From an uncultured Prevotellaceae bacterium (lineage in GTDB: Bacteria; Bacteroidota; Bacteroidia; Bacteroidales; Muribaculaceae): 64,000 nucleotides of DNA. The stretch is taken from positions 30,954 through 94,953 of the forward strand of contig CALEJB010000035.1 of the NCBI GenBank assembly GCA_937898675.1. The letters are read 5' to 3'. This document shows, piece by piece, positions 8,627-17,475 of this stretch. The translations under genes and the position numbers were made by a program. The notes below the pieces were generated by a model. It searched no databases and was not told where the DNA came from. It was given only the letters and a program-made list of their open reading frames with translations. The stretch's first letter is position 1. Each line of letters opens with the position of its first letter.

Positions 8627-10549
8627 TTACCAAGTCTCTTCCAAGAGGTAGGAAATCAACGCTGCAACATCGCTCACGTCAACATCACCATTCTGGTCGC
8701 AATCGGCAGCATTCAAGTCAATCTCGGTACCATCCAGCAGATAGCTGATGAGGGCAGCGATATCACTGACATCAACTATGCCATCGGCGTTAACGTCACC
8801 GCGCACGAACTCGGTGTACAGAGGAATCATCTCGGCATTGTTGATGTACATGTCGGTGTAAACACCGTTCTTGCCATTGGCCAACGGACGGCTGATGAAT
8901 GCGACAACGTGCATGTTGTCGATGTTCCAGCTGCTGGGGATGGTTACATTGAAGGTATTGCAGTAAGTGTTGCCGTCCTTGTTCAGTGCAACGCCTAATA
9001 CCGAAGGCAATGCCTTGCGGAGCACACCATTGTGAACATAGTTGTTCTTATAGGTACCATTGTCGAGCTGACGAGCAACAATGCCGTCCTCGGTCAGATA
9101 TACATTCAGTTTGGCGTCGGCACCCATCAGTTCATCGAAGTGGGCTGCCAACTGGCCGCTGACGGTGATGGTGGCAGTGCGGGTGTCCTTGTTGCAGTTG
9201 CTCACTGCCTTGATAGTGGCAAAAGTGGGCATCGACTCGGAAACGTAATCAAGGAAAGAGCTCATGTCGGCAGCAACCTGCTGATGGTATTCCTCGTAAT
9301 ATCCCAGACCATTCATGATGGCATCGGCGTCATCATAACCTACAGTGCGGTTAAATGTACCCGAAGGATAGGAGTCACAGCCCATATAGCTTGACAGGGA
9401 GTCGCACTGTACGGTCCTCATCGGGTCAGTACCGTTAAAGTTGACATGAATGCCAGTCACGATGACATCGTCACGCATGCCTTCCAGGGTTTCCAGCAGG
9501 GCACTGCCCAGCGGGCAATAGGTGCAACCGGTCGAGGTCATCTTCTCAATCAAGTGCTTTTGACGGGGGAAGAAGTTCTCAAATACGCGGAACGAGCGAG
9601 TCAGCGTCTTGGGGGTTTCCATAGTCTCGCCATTCAGCTTGTTAAGCACAACGCTCAGGGTGTGCTCGCCAACAGCCAGATTGTTCAAGGTTACCATGCT
9701 CTCAATGTCAAGCCAGTTGGCCGACAGGGCCTGGTCGTTGGTCAGCGTTGCAACGGTCTCGCCGTCAATCAGCACATCGATTCCGGTTGCATTGGCTCCT
9801 ACCGTTGCCGAACCCTGGTTCCTCAGTCTGAAACTGAAGGGGAGTTCACCGTTGCTGGTGGCAAAAGCGGGGCAATAGAGACCGCTCATGCCCAGAATAA
9901 TCTCGGGATACTCATTCTCGACAACACACTGAACACTCAGGTTGCCATAAGCGTCAAGGCCTACATCTTCCCATGCGCCATCAAGATAGATGTATGAAGG
10001 ATAGAGATCTCCCACCTCAACGGCCGAGATGGGATAATTGCTTGACGTCTGCTTGTAGTCAAAACCAATCATCAGCGACTCGTCGGCTGCCAGGTTAATC
10101 TCATAGGGAGTTGAAAGGTTATAGGTATTCCAGCCTGCCTTACCGGTCTTGCAAGGCCATGTGGTGGGAGTGCCAATGCTGCCCGTAGCCGAGACAGGTG
10201 CCACAAACACATTAGAAATCGTGGTTGCAACAGCCAAAGCGACGCGGAACTGTACAATCTTGCCGCCCTGGAACATGTCAAGTTCAGCAGGGTCAAGGAT
10301 AGTGCCAATGCGGATTGTACCGGGCAAGCCGGTGATGCCTAAACCGTCGGTAGTGTAGTCGTCGGTGTCATAGTGGCCCATAATCATTTGATTCTCGGCC
10401 AAATTAGCCTGGAACGGGGTCATGATACGCTTGCCAAATGTCATGGGGACATTGGCACGATGCAACATAGAGGTCTTGGGCAATGCCTGGGCACCGAGTG
10501 CCATGGGAAGCATTACCGCTGCCAATAAAAGTAATAATGTTTTTTTCAT
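8627..10549 (-). CDS. Secreted Omp28-like thioredoxin-fold protein with C-terminal dockerin repeats
   Basis: This 640-residue protein has a signal peptide (1-20, ending LGA). Residues of about 60-215 look like a beta-sandwich. Residues 225-325 resemble an Ig-like/CARDB repeat (LRNQGSATVGANATGIDVLIDG region). Residues of about 325-560 resemble the Omp28-related thioredoxin fold, with a CxxC at C342-C345 (STGCTYCPLGSALLE). Two EF-hand-like dockerin type I repeats close the protein from residue 584: DVNADGIVDVSDIAALISYL and DQNGDVDVSDVAALISYL, each with the calcium-ligand pattern DxNxDGxVDxxD. It is the last gene of the operon. It is probably exported and cell-surface or extracellular. A role in disulfide handling or in a protein complex built through dockerins is inference only. 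Confidence 0.82.
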   Translation of the reverse strand: MKKTLLLLLAAVMLPMALGAQALPKTSMLHRANVPMTFGKRIMTPFQANLAENQMIMGHYDTDDYTTDGLGITGLPGTIRIGTILDPAELDMFQGGKIVQFRVALAVATTISNVFVAPVSATGSIGTPTTWPCKTGKAGWNTYNLSTPYEINLAADESLMIGFDYKQTSSNYPISAVEVGDLYPSYIYLDGAWEDVGLDAYGNLSVQCVVENEYPEIILGMSGLYCPAFATSNGELPFSFRLRNQGSATVGANATGIDVLIDGETVATLTNDQALSANWLDIESMVTLNNLAVGEHTLSVVLNKLNGETMETPKTLTRSFRVFENFFPRQKHLIEKMTSTGCTYCPLGSALLETLEGMRDDVIVTGIHVNFNGTDPMRTVQCDSLSSYMGCDSYPSGTFNRTVGYDDADAIMNGLGYYEEYHQQVAADMSSFLDYVSESMPTFATIKAVSNCNKDTRTATITVSGQLAAHFDELMGADAKLNVYLTEDGIVARQLDNGTYKNNYVHNGVLRKALPSVLGVALNKDGNTYCNTFNVTIPSSWNIDNMHVVAFISRPLANGKNGVYTDMYINNAEMIPLYTEFVRGDVNADGIVDVSDIAALISYLLDGTEIDLNAADCDQNGDVDVSDVAALISYLLEETW

Positions 10550-10592
10550 AATGCGTTAATTATTATAGAATTGATAAAACAAATGAGTTCTC

Positions 10593-11273
10593 TTATTTTG
10601 CGTTCAAAATCAAGTCAATCACGGCATTCACGTCACCGATATTGACCTCGCCGTCTCCATTCACATCGGCAGACTTATCGAATCGCGCCGACAAAATCAT
10701 GTCAATCACGCCATTTACGTCAGCGATATTGACCTCGCCGTCGCCATTCACGTCACCGGGATTGCTGGCGCTGCCACCTTTCACATAATGAACCGTAATC
10801 GTGGAGCCATAGCCCTTGTGGTTATACTTGACCGGGAAACCCGACTGCTTGGCCAATATCTCGATTTGATAGGTCACGTCACACACGCCGTCGGCAACCG
10901 GGAACCATTCGGTCTGCATGCTCACCGTTCCGGGCGTCTGGCCGCGGGAGGTCACATAAGCGCCCGGCTCAGTCTGGGCGATGCACGCCGAGGGGTAGCA
11001 AATCTGGAATGTGCCGTTGTCAATCTGGTTAATCGTATAATGAATCTGGATATAGTCATTGGCGCCAGCCGATAGATTTTGGACAAATATGCCGGCATAT
11101 ATCACCTCGTTGCCTTCGTCGTCATACTCAACAAGATCGCGCGTGACCGTGGTCCCGTCAACCACCTCGTTGCCGTCGGCATCGACAAAAATATAGGTGC
11201 GGTCGAGTTCCTGTCCCAGCATGGGCACCATCGACAATGACAATGCGGTGAAGATTGTAAATATCTTTTTCAT
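10593..11273 (-). CDS. Secreted protein with two C-terminal dockerin repeats
   Basis: This 226-residue protein has a signal peptide (1-20, ending MLG) and a central beta-rich domain (about 24-165) that I do not recognise. That domain has Tyr/Thr-rich strands and a single pair of cysteines that could form a disulfide. The C-terminus carries two nearly identical dockerin-like repeats, DVNGDGEVNIADVNGVIDMI (about 173) and DVNGDGEVNIGDVNAVIDLI (about 203), both with perfect DxNxDGxxxxxD calcium loops. The gene lies 11 bases after the Omp28 lipoprotein gene and 43 bases before the Omp28-dockerin gene. Its job is unknown. The dockerins suggest calcium-dependent binding to a cohesin partner, none of which is visible in this window. 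Confidence 0.8.
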   Translation of the reverse strand: MKKIFTIFTALSLSMVPMLGQELDRTYIFVDADGNEVVDGTTVTRDLVEYDDEGNEVIYAGIFVQNLSAGANDYIQIHYTINQIDNGTFQICYPSACIAQTEPGAYVTSRGQTPGTVSMQTEWFPVADGVCDVTYQIEILAKQSGFPVKYNHKGYGSTITVHYVKGGSASNPGDVNGDGEVNIADVNGVIDMILSARFDKSADVNGDGEVNIGDVNAVIDLILNAK

Positions 11274-11284
11274 TTCTCGTTAAA

Positions 11285-12103
11285 TTATAATATTGTTTGA
11301 AATTTCTGTTTTGCCACCTGTTGCAGGAGTCCGTTCTCGTCACAGAAGAATGCAACAATCGAACAATGCTCGGGCAGCCAAGCGTCATCGAAGCGGAACT
11401 TGTAGGTCTTCACAGCGGTCTCGCTGCTGACCAAAAGCGGATCACCCCACATGTCGCTGATGCTCTTGCGGAACACGTGCATGTGGTTGTAGTGCTCGTT
11501 TACACTGCCGTCGGGCATATACTGGAAACTGTCGATGCTGTCCTCCACAAGCCACACCTGCAGCGTGCCGTCAATGGGCGACTCGGCCTCGTTGATGAAA
11601 CGGACGTTAACCGACACCTCGGCTTCGTGGGTGGCACTGTGGTAAACGGGATCGACATATACGCCAACAAGCAGGTCAAGGGCGAGTTCATAGTTGACGC
11701 CATCGATCCAATCGGGATAATCAACAGGTCCAAGACGGTCAATCACTCCAACGGGTTGATAGACAAGTCCCCAGTAATTAAAATACTGGTCGCCCTCGTC
11801 GGTGTACAAAGGCGAAGGGACGCCTTTCTTATCCTTGCCAAAAGGCCCGGAATGGAAAGCCACGGCAATCACCGTTTGCTCGCCATATTGCCCAATGAGG
11901 TCCTCTATCACTTTAGTGGCATTGGGGCAATTCACGCAATACTGGCCCGTGTAGTCCTCGATGAGCACAGCGCGATGCGCCACAGTGGGTATAATTGTTT
12001 CGGGTTCAACATATACCAGACGTACATCAAGTCCCACCTCGTCACATGAAGTGAGCAGAATCGCCATCAATGAGAATATCAATAGAAAATTTTTCTTCAT
12101 CAT
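11285..12103 (-). CDS. Omp28-related thioredoxin-fold lipoprotein
   Basis: This 272-residue protein starts with a lipoprotein signal (LLTSC, acylated Cys at residue 20). A thioredoxin-like domain of the Omp28 family follows, with CVNC at C56-C59 in DYTGQYCVNCPNATKVIEDL. Then come GEQTVIAVAFHSGPFG and a C-terminal beta region. Omp28-family proteins are outer-membrane-associated proteins of Bacteroidota with unclear function. The CxxC suggests redox or disulfide activity. Its ATG abuts the stop codon of the DUF6029 gene (TAAATGATG), so the two are tightly coupled, and either of the two adjacent ATGs could be used. The C-terminal half lacks dockerins, unlike the related gene at the end of the operon. 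Confidence 0.85.
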   Translation of the reverse strand: MMKKNFLLIFSLMAILLTSCDEVGLDVRLVYVEPETIIPTVAHRAVLIEDYTGQYCVNCPNATKVIEDLIGQYGEQTVIAVAFHSGPFGKDKKGVPSPLYTDEGDQYFNYWGLVYQPVGVIDRLGPVDYPDWIDGVNYELALDLLVGVYVDPVYHSATHEAEVSVNVRFINEAESPIDGTLQVWLVEDSIDSFQYMPDGSVNEHYNHMHVFRKSISDMWGDPLLVSSETAVKTYKFRFDDAWLPEHCSIVAFFCDENGLLQQVAKQKFQTIL

Positions 12104-13753
12104 TTAAAAACTATAGTTATAGGATAAAGTAAAGCCGCGGCTTGCGGGCACCCAGCGGCACACGCCACCCGAGCAGTTATAGCCGGCGCAGGTGCGGCCG
12201 TAGCCCGCCTGGATGCGGTGCGCCTTGAGGCTGTAGGTAGCCAAAGCCTGGTAGTAGTGAACGTCGGTATCGCCGCAGTTCCAGGTATCGCTCAGCGTGA
12301 ACATCCAGTGAGGCGCCCATGACAGTTCGGCGAGAGCAAACGCCCAGTCGCCGTCATCTTCCTGGGTAAACAAATACTGCAACTCGCAACGCAGTGTAAG
12401 CTTGGGCGAGAATTTGTACTTGCCGTCGGCAACCAGGATGTTGGTGTTGATCATGCCGCCATGCCCCTCCACAACAGTCATGTTGTAGCGCTGATTCATA
12501 TACATGAAAATGAGCGAGAAGTCGCGGGTGAAACGTTTCTCCATCGTCACATTGATGTCCTGATAATAGGTTTCACCCATCTTGAAGAACGATGACTTGT
12601 AGCCGTCACTGCCCATTAGATTGTCCTCGCTGACGGGATTTTTAATCTCGCGCTCATCAATGCCGCGCACATGCGAAACGTTGAGTTTGAGTTTGGTGCC
12701 GTACTTACCGCCCAGTGGCGTGCCCTTCTTGAAAGTGTAGCCGCCCTCGAACTGGAACGCCCATTCACCATCGGGCCGAGTTGCATAGGGGTACCATGCG
12801 GCAAGCGCGTAGGTCTGGTCATGCGTAAAAGCAGGCAAGTGGTTGATGAAACTTGACGTGCCGCTCACCTTGCGCGCACTGCGGAACGACATCGTCTGGC
12901 TGCGCTTGGCCTGCAGCAGCAGGCTCATGCCTTTTTTAGAATAAGACGCGCTGAGCATCGCCACGCTGCCCCTGCCGTAATGGTAGCCGTTGTCGTAGGA
13001 CGGATCCTGCGTCTTTTGGGCATACTCGGCAAGAACATTGAACGCATCGCGGTTGAAATTGACACGCGCGTCCCAGGCGTTCACATTCTTGGGAATGTTG
13101 AGTTTGTTGGAGGCATTCACAAACACATCACCGTCGTCGGTGTCCTCGTGCTTGTTCACCCATGAACCGCCGACGCTCAAATGGATGTTGTTCGCGTCAA
13201 GCGATTTGATGAAGCGGTCGAGGCTTATCTCAACATCGGCGCCGCTCACCAGCGCATCGTTGTGATGCCAATAGCGGCGCTGCTTGCCCGACAAGGCCTT
13301 CACGGCAATTCCGTCAACCGGCTTATAGATTAGCCGGCCGCCGCGCAGCGCATTGTCCACGCCCAGCGAGCGTTCCTCGTAGGTGCGCAACACAAAGCCC
13401 GACCCGAACTGTTCGTAGAAATCGCCTGCGGTGAGCTCAATGTTCTTGTAATGTCCCTTGACATAGAAATGCGGCACGCCCCAGCCCTTGAAGTCGGGCT
13501 CATAACCCGGGAGCGGGTGCTGGAGGAACTCGAAGCGTCCGCCAGCGTCCACATACTTGCTGCCCAGCTTGAGGTCCAGGTAGGTATTGGTCAACGCCCA
13601 GTCGCTGGTGTGCTCTGTGCCGATTTTGTCATCATCCTCGGGAACAAGTATGTCACTCTGGATGCTGCCGCTGAGGGTAATCTGCGCCCGTGCGGGCACA
13701 AATGCCAACAACGGCAAAACTGCCAATGGGAGTATATGCCTATAAATCCTCAT
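12104..13753 (-). CDS. DUF6029 family outer membrane beta-barrel protein
   Basis: This protein of about 549 residues has a signal peptide ending in VPARA, then SGSIQSDILVPEDDDKIGTE. The rest is a repetitive series of amphipathic strands ending in an aromatic residue (SYNYSF), the usual sign of an outer-membrane barrel. The pattern, including the GGRFEFLQHPLPGYEP and GDFYEQFGSGFVLRTYEERS segments, matches DUF6029, a family of unknown function in Bacteroidota that usually neighbours Omp28 and TlpA genes. I prefer the ATG at 13753. A longer frame begins at a GTG at 13765 that overlaps the tlpA-like stop, but it adds only four residues before the signal peptide. It may anchor or export the partner Omp28 proteins; that is inference. 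Confidence 0.82.
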   Translation of the reverse strand: MRIYRHILPLAVLPLLAFVPARAQITLSGSIQSDILVPEDDDKIGTEHTSDWALTNTYLDLKLGSKYVDAGGRFEFLQHPLPGYEPDFKGWGVPHFYVKGHYKNIELTAGDFYEQFGSGFVLRTYEERSLGVDNALRGGRLIYKPVDGIAVKALSGKQRRYWHHNDALVSGADVEISLDRFIKSLDANNIHLSVGGSWVNKHEDTDDGDVFVNASNKLNIPKNVNAWDARVNFNRDAFNVLAEYAQKTQDPSYDNGYHYGRGSVAMLSASYSKKGMSLLLQAKRSQTMSFRSARKVSGTSSFINHLPAFTHDQTYALAAWYPYATRPDGEWAFQFEGGYTFKKGTPLGGKYGTKLKLNVSHVRGIDEREIKNPVSEDNLMGSDGYKSSFFKMGETYYQDINVTMEKRFTRDFSLIFMYMNQRYNMTVVEGHGGMINTNILVADGKYKFSPKLTLRCELQYLFTQEDDGDWAFALAELSWAPHWMFTLSDTWNCGDTDVHYYQALATYSLKAHRIQAGYGRTCAGYNCSGGVCRWVPASRGFTLSYNYSF

Positions 13754-13761
13754 ACCTGCAA

Positions 13762-14247
13762 TCACTGGCCAACGAGTTTACGAACCTCCTCAATGAGTTC
13801 AAGCTCGGCACCGTCGGTGTAACCGCTGTGCTTGGTCACCACATTGCCATTGCCGTCAAACACGACGACATAGGGAATCATCTGTCCGCCCAGCGCTTTG
13901 AGCAGTTCGCTGTTGGGGTCAAGGAAGACATCGTACTCCCATTCGTTTTGGTCAACCAGCGGTTTCACCTTGTTGGCGTTTTGCGCTTGGTCGATGCTCA
14001 CGGCAAAGATTTTTACGCCAGTCTCCTCTTGCCATTCCTCATAGACTTCGGCAATTGCCGACAACTCGCGGTTGCAGGGTTTGCACCAAGTAGCAAAAAA
14101 GTCAATGATGAACGGCTTGCCTGCGTTATTGAGCGTGTCACTCTTGACGGTAGCGCCGTCGATAGTCTTCAATGTTACAGCAGGAATCTGAGCCTGGGCA
14201 ATGCCCATCACGGCCAGCATACATAATGCTAATAATGTCTTTTTCAT
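13762..14247 (-). CDS. TlpA-family thioredoxin-like protein
   Basis: This 161-residue periplasmic protein has a signal peptide (MKKTLLALCMLAVMGIAQA) followed by a TlpA/ResA-like thioredoxin fold. The redox motif is WCKPC (C55-C58) in IIDFFATWCKPCNRELSAIA, with the cis-proline region MIPYVVVFDGNG near residue 120. Such proteins reduce or shuffle disulfides in exported proteins, often cytochromes or surface proteins. The frame opens ten codons earlier (14277), but the residues before MKKT are polar and unsuited to a signal peptide, so the ATG at 14247 is chosen. It is the first gene of the five-gene operon and has a promoter about 45 bases upstream. Confidence 0.88.
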   Translation of the reverse strand: MKKTLLALCMLAVMGIAQAQIPAVTLKTIDGATVKSDTLNNAGKPFIIDFFATWCKPCNRELSAIAEVYEEWQEETGVKIFAVSIDQAQNANKVKPLVDQNEWEYDVFLDPNSELLKALGGQMIPYVVVFDGNGNVVTKHSGYTDGAELELIEEVRKLVGQ

Positions 14248-14291
14248 ATTGATATTTGGATAAAGTTGTTTGATCAATAATTATTAACTGC

Positions 14292-14299
14292 CAAAATTA
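14292..14299 (-). promoter_or_regulatory. -7 promoter element for the TlpA-DUF6029-Omp28-dockerin operon
   Basis: The minus strand reads TAATTTTG, giving a leader of about 40 bases to the ATG at 14247. No equally good element was seen between the downstream genes, so one transcript is likely. Confidence 0.6.
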
Positions 14300-14413
14300 G
14301 GTATTTTTCATTTTTCATGAAAATTTTCGGGCCTTTTTTTTGGAAAAATCAGCAATAATGCGAGCCTAAGGCTTTTTTTGACTGCCTGCATTGCAAAAAA
14401 CAAGGAATATTGC

Positions 14414-14421
14414 TAACTTTG
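14414..14421 (+). promoter_or_regulatory. -7 promoter element for the mgtC-like gene
   Basis: TAACTTTG, 29 bases before the ATG at 14451, in the divergent gap. Confidence 0.6.
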
Positions 14422-14450
14422 CAAGAACAAACCACCACATCTAACCAAAT

Positions 14451-15167
14451 ATGCTGGACAATATCTTCAACGACATCATGAGCCCTGACGTCAACCTGGC
14501 GGGGGCTGCATTCAAACTGGTCGTCAGCCTCATCCTGGGTGCGGTCATAGGGCTGGAACGGCGCCGCAAAGGGCAAATTGCAGGCATGCGCACGTTTGCG
14601 CTCATCTCGATGGGCGCCACGCTTGCCATGCTCATTTCAATATATATTCCTCAAGAATACCTCGGTCTCAAGAACGGCGACCCCGGGCGCATTGCGGCTC
14701 AAGTCGTGACCGGTGTGGGATTTCTGGGCGCCGGCGCAATCATTCAGATGAAAGGTTCGGTGCGCGGTCTTACCACGGCGGCCGGCATTTGGATGACAGC
14801 CTGCGTAGGCTTGGCCGTCGGTGCGGGAATGTACCTGATTTCCGTCATCGCCACGCTGCTCATATTCTTCATTCTTGTGAGCATCGAGCACATTGAGCAA
14901 CGCCACAATGTGCTGTGGGAATCCAAGATTATCCGTGTTAAGGCGCCGTCAATTTTACAGGATATTCAACCCATGCGCGACACCCTCAAGGCCTACGGGG
15001 TGCTCATCAATGACGAGTTTCTGAAATATGATTATGCCAACGGCATGACCATCATCAACTTCATGGTGCGCAGCAAGAACGGGGTGGACGTGCCCACACT
15101 GTTCAATGCCGTCAAAGCGCATTGCAACGCGTCGTCGGTCTCCATCACCAATGAGTTAAACATCTAA
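14451..15167 (+). CDS. MgtC/SapB family membrane protein
   Basis: This 238-residue protein has an N-terminal MgtC domain with about four or five helices. Characteristic stretches are LVVSLILGAVIGLERRRKGQ, the ISMGATLAMLISIY helix, and VTGVGFLGAGAIIQMKGSVR with the family-typical G-FLGAG-I pattern. A cytoplasmic ACT-like tail (about 165-238) follows. MgtC proteins are linked to Mg2+ homeostasis and to regulation of the F-ATPase, but most environmental homologues are uncharacterised. The gene is followed 19 bases later by the KefB-like antiporter and is probably co-transcribed with it, suggesting a joint role in ion balance. Confidence 0.9.
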   Translation: MLDNIFNDIMSPDVNLAGAAFKLVVSLILGAVIGLERRRKGQIAGMRTFALISMGATLAMLISIYIPQEYLGLKNGDPGRIAAQVVTGVGFLGAGAIIQMKGSVRGLTTAAGIWMTACVGLAVGAGMYLISVIATLLIFFILVSIEHIEQRHNVLWESKIIRVKAPSILQDIQPMRDTLKAYGVLINDEFLKYDYANGMTIINFMVRSKNGVDVPTLFNAVKAHCNASSVSITNELNI

Positions 15168-15186
15168 TCCCCACAGATAACTGACT

Positions 15187-17430
15187 ATGGAATCCCTTGA
15201 TATCAACAGCCTGATTGGCGACTTGGCGCTGATATTGATACTCGGCGCCATGGCGACTGTCGTCTTCAAGATGTGCAAACAGCCGCTTGTGCTGGGATAC
15301 ATCGTGGCGGGTTTTCTGGCGAGCCCTCACTTTGCGTTGCTGCCATCGGTGGCTGGAGAAGCCAACATTGAGTTTTGGGCCCAAATCGGCATCATTGTCC
15401 TGCTGTTCTCGTTAGGTCTGGAATTCAGTTTCAAGAAACTAATTGACGTCGGAGGCACAGCGTTACTGACGGCACTCATCATCGTCCTGGGCATGATGAG
15501 CCTTGGCTTTGTAGTGGGCAAATTCCTGGGTTTCGGGCTGGTCAACAGCATCTTCCTGGGCGGCATGATTTCCATGTCGTCAACAACGATTATCATCAAG
15601 GCACTCACCGACTTGAACATGCGCCAGCGGCGGTTTGTGCCAATGACGTTGGCTGTGCTCATTGTTGAGGACTTGTTCGCCGTCGTGATGATGGTAATCT
15701 TGTCATCAATTGCCATTAACAACAGCGTCAACGGCGATGAAATGCTGCAAAGCATCCTCAAGTTATCGTTTTTCCTCATCATGTGGTTCACGGTGGGCAT
15801 CTTCCTCATCCCCACCCTGTTCAAGAAGTTCAAGCGTTACATCAGCGATGAGCAGATGCTCATTGTATCAATGGGGCTGTGCTTTGCGATGGTGCTATTC
15901 TCAATCAACTCAGGATTCTCGGCTGCACTTGGCGCATTTGTCATGGGTTCGATATTGGCTGGCACGGTGGAAGCCGAACGCATCGAGCGCCTGATCTCCC
16001 CCGTCAAGGACCTGTTCGGGGCCGTGTTCTTCATCTCGGTGGGCATGATGGTCAATCCCACGGTGATGACCCAGCACTGGAGCGTTATTCTGCTGCTGGC
16101 TGCCGTGGTCATCATTGGCATGATACTGTTCGGCACATTTGGCATGCTGGCCACCGGACAGCCATTGAAATTGGCGATGGAGGCAGGGTTCTCGCTGACA
16201 CAAATCGGCGAGTTCTCATTCATCATCGCCACACTCGGCACCGGATTGGGCGTACTCGACAAGAGCATCTATCCCATCATTGTCGCCGTTTCGGTCATCA
16301 CCACATTCACGACACCGTTTTTTATCAAGCAGGCCATCCCTTGCTATAACGCCGTGCAAAAGATACTTCCCAAGACGTGGACCCGCCTGCTCAACGGCTA
16401 TAGCCAGAATGCTACCGAAAGCGAGACCAGCGAGTCGCGTGAACTATGGAAATCCATTGTGTCGCGTTATGTCATCCGGCTCATCGTGTATTCGGTCATC
16501 ATCATTGCCCTGATCACCTTGTCCCGCGCCTATTTGATGCCTTTCATCCTTGGATTGCTGGGGGACACCAGCTGGGGAAGGCTATCGTCTGTTGCGCTCA
16601 CGGTTCTTGCCATATCGCCATTTGCGATTGCCGTCATCACCCCGTCAATCAAGCGTTCGGAGCATGAACGGCTGGCCGAAACATTCGGCAGGGTGTCTTA
16701 TGTCCCCGTCATTGTCATGACAACAATCGGCGCTATTGTGTCAACCATCTTCTTTGCGTCCATCTTGCAAGGCGTTTATCCCAGTGCCGTCTCGGTTGTC
16801 AGCGCCGTGCTGATTGTGTTGGCCACAATTGGAGTCATCTTGTTGCTCCCCACCCCGTGGCGCCATCGTTTAAGCCGCCTTGAGAAACGCTTCTTGAGCA
16901 ACATCAATGAGCGGGAGAACAGACGCACGGGCCGCGAGAACAACCTGGTGAGCGACCTGCACCTGGCATACATGAACGTGAGCCACGACTGCCCGTTTGT
17001 GGGAGAGAAATTAAAGAACCTTGACCTGCGCTCAAGATACGGCATCAACCTTGTGAACATTCAGCGCGCGGGCAAACTGCACCCTGTGCCCTCGGGCGAC
17101 ATGCGCATCTTCCCGGGGGATGTGCTGGGAGTGATTGGCACCGAGGAACAAATTCAGAAGATACTGCCGCTCGTTGAGGAGCAGACGCCTGCCATCGAAA
17201 CGCCTCACGGCGAAATCAAATTCATGCACTTTGCCCTCGGCAAATCGTCATTGATTGTGGGAAAATCGCTTGAGAATGCAAGACTGCGCGAGGACTACGG
17301 CGCCTTGCTGGTGGCCGTTCAGCGCAACGAGGACGAATATATTTCGCCCACGCCGGACTTGACATTTGAAGCAGGCGACATCTTGTGGATTGTGGGCGAC
17401 GCCAAGGAACTCTCAGTACTGAAAGGGTAA
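15187..17430 (+). CDS. CPA2 cation:proton antiporter with TrkA-C domains
   Basis: This 747-residue protein has an N-terminal Na+/H+ exchanger domain (about 12-385, 12 helices). It includes LGLEFSFKKL and SMSSTTIIIKALTDLNMR, as in KefB/KefC-type CPA2 transporters. A second hydrophobic block of four helices (about 415-555) follows, which is an extension beyond standard KefB. Two cytoplasmic TrkA-C (RCK_C) domains sit at about 590-660 and 675-745, each ending in the pattern FxGDxLxVxG (FPGDVLGVIG, FEAGDILWIVG). These domains usually bind nucleotides or ions and gate transport. There is no obvious complete TrkA-N NAD-binding domain. It probably exchanges K+ or Na+ for H+. The second gene of the mgtC pair. 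Confidence 0.88.
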   Translation: MESLDINSLIGDLALILILGAMATVVFKMCKQPLVLGYIVAGFLASPHFALLPSVAGEANIEFWAQIGIIVLLFSLGLEFSFKKLIDVGGTALLTALIIVLGMMSLGFVVGKFLGFGLVNSIFLGGMISMSSTTIIIKALTDLNMRQRRFVPMTLAVLIVEDLFAVVMMVILSSIAINNSVNGDEMLQSILKLSFFLIMWFTVGIFLIPTLFKKFKRYISDEQMLIVSMGLCFAMVLFSINSGFSAALGAFVMGSILAGTVEAERIERLISPVKDLFGAVFFISVGMMVNPTVMTQHWSVILLLAAVVIIGMILFGTFGMLATGQPLKLAMEAGFSLTQIGEFSFIIATLGTGLGVLDKSIYPIIVAVSVITTFTTPFFIKQAIPCYNAVQKILPKTWTRLLNGYSQNATESETSESRELWKSIVSRYVIRLIVYSVIIIALITLSRAYLMPFILGLLGDTSWGRLSSVALTVLAISPFAIAVITPSIKRSEHERLAETFGRVSYVPVIVMTTIGAIVSTIFFASILQGVYPSAVSVVSAVLIVLATIGVILLLPTPWRHRLSRLEKRFLSNINERENRRTGRENNLVSDLHLAYMNVSHDCPFVGEKLKNLDLRSRYGINLVNIQRAGKLHPVPSGDMRIFPGDVLGVIGTEEQIQKILPLVEEQTPAIETPHGEIKFMHFALGKSSLIVGKSLENARLREDYGALLVAVQRNEDEYISPTPDLTFEAGDILWIVGDAKELSVLKG

Positions 17431-17475
17431 ACTATCAAGGCGCTGTGCACCCAGGCCATGCCGCGCGACCGCACG

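Noticed and set aside
13754..13765. GTG start giving four extra residues for the DUF6029 protein
   Set aside because: The signal peptide begins cleanly at the ATG at 13753; the extension is not needed, although a GTGA overlap with the TlpA stop is possible.
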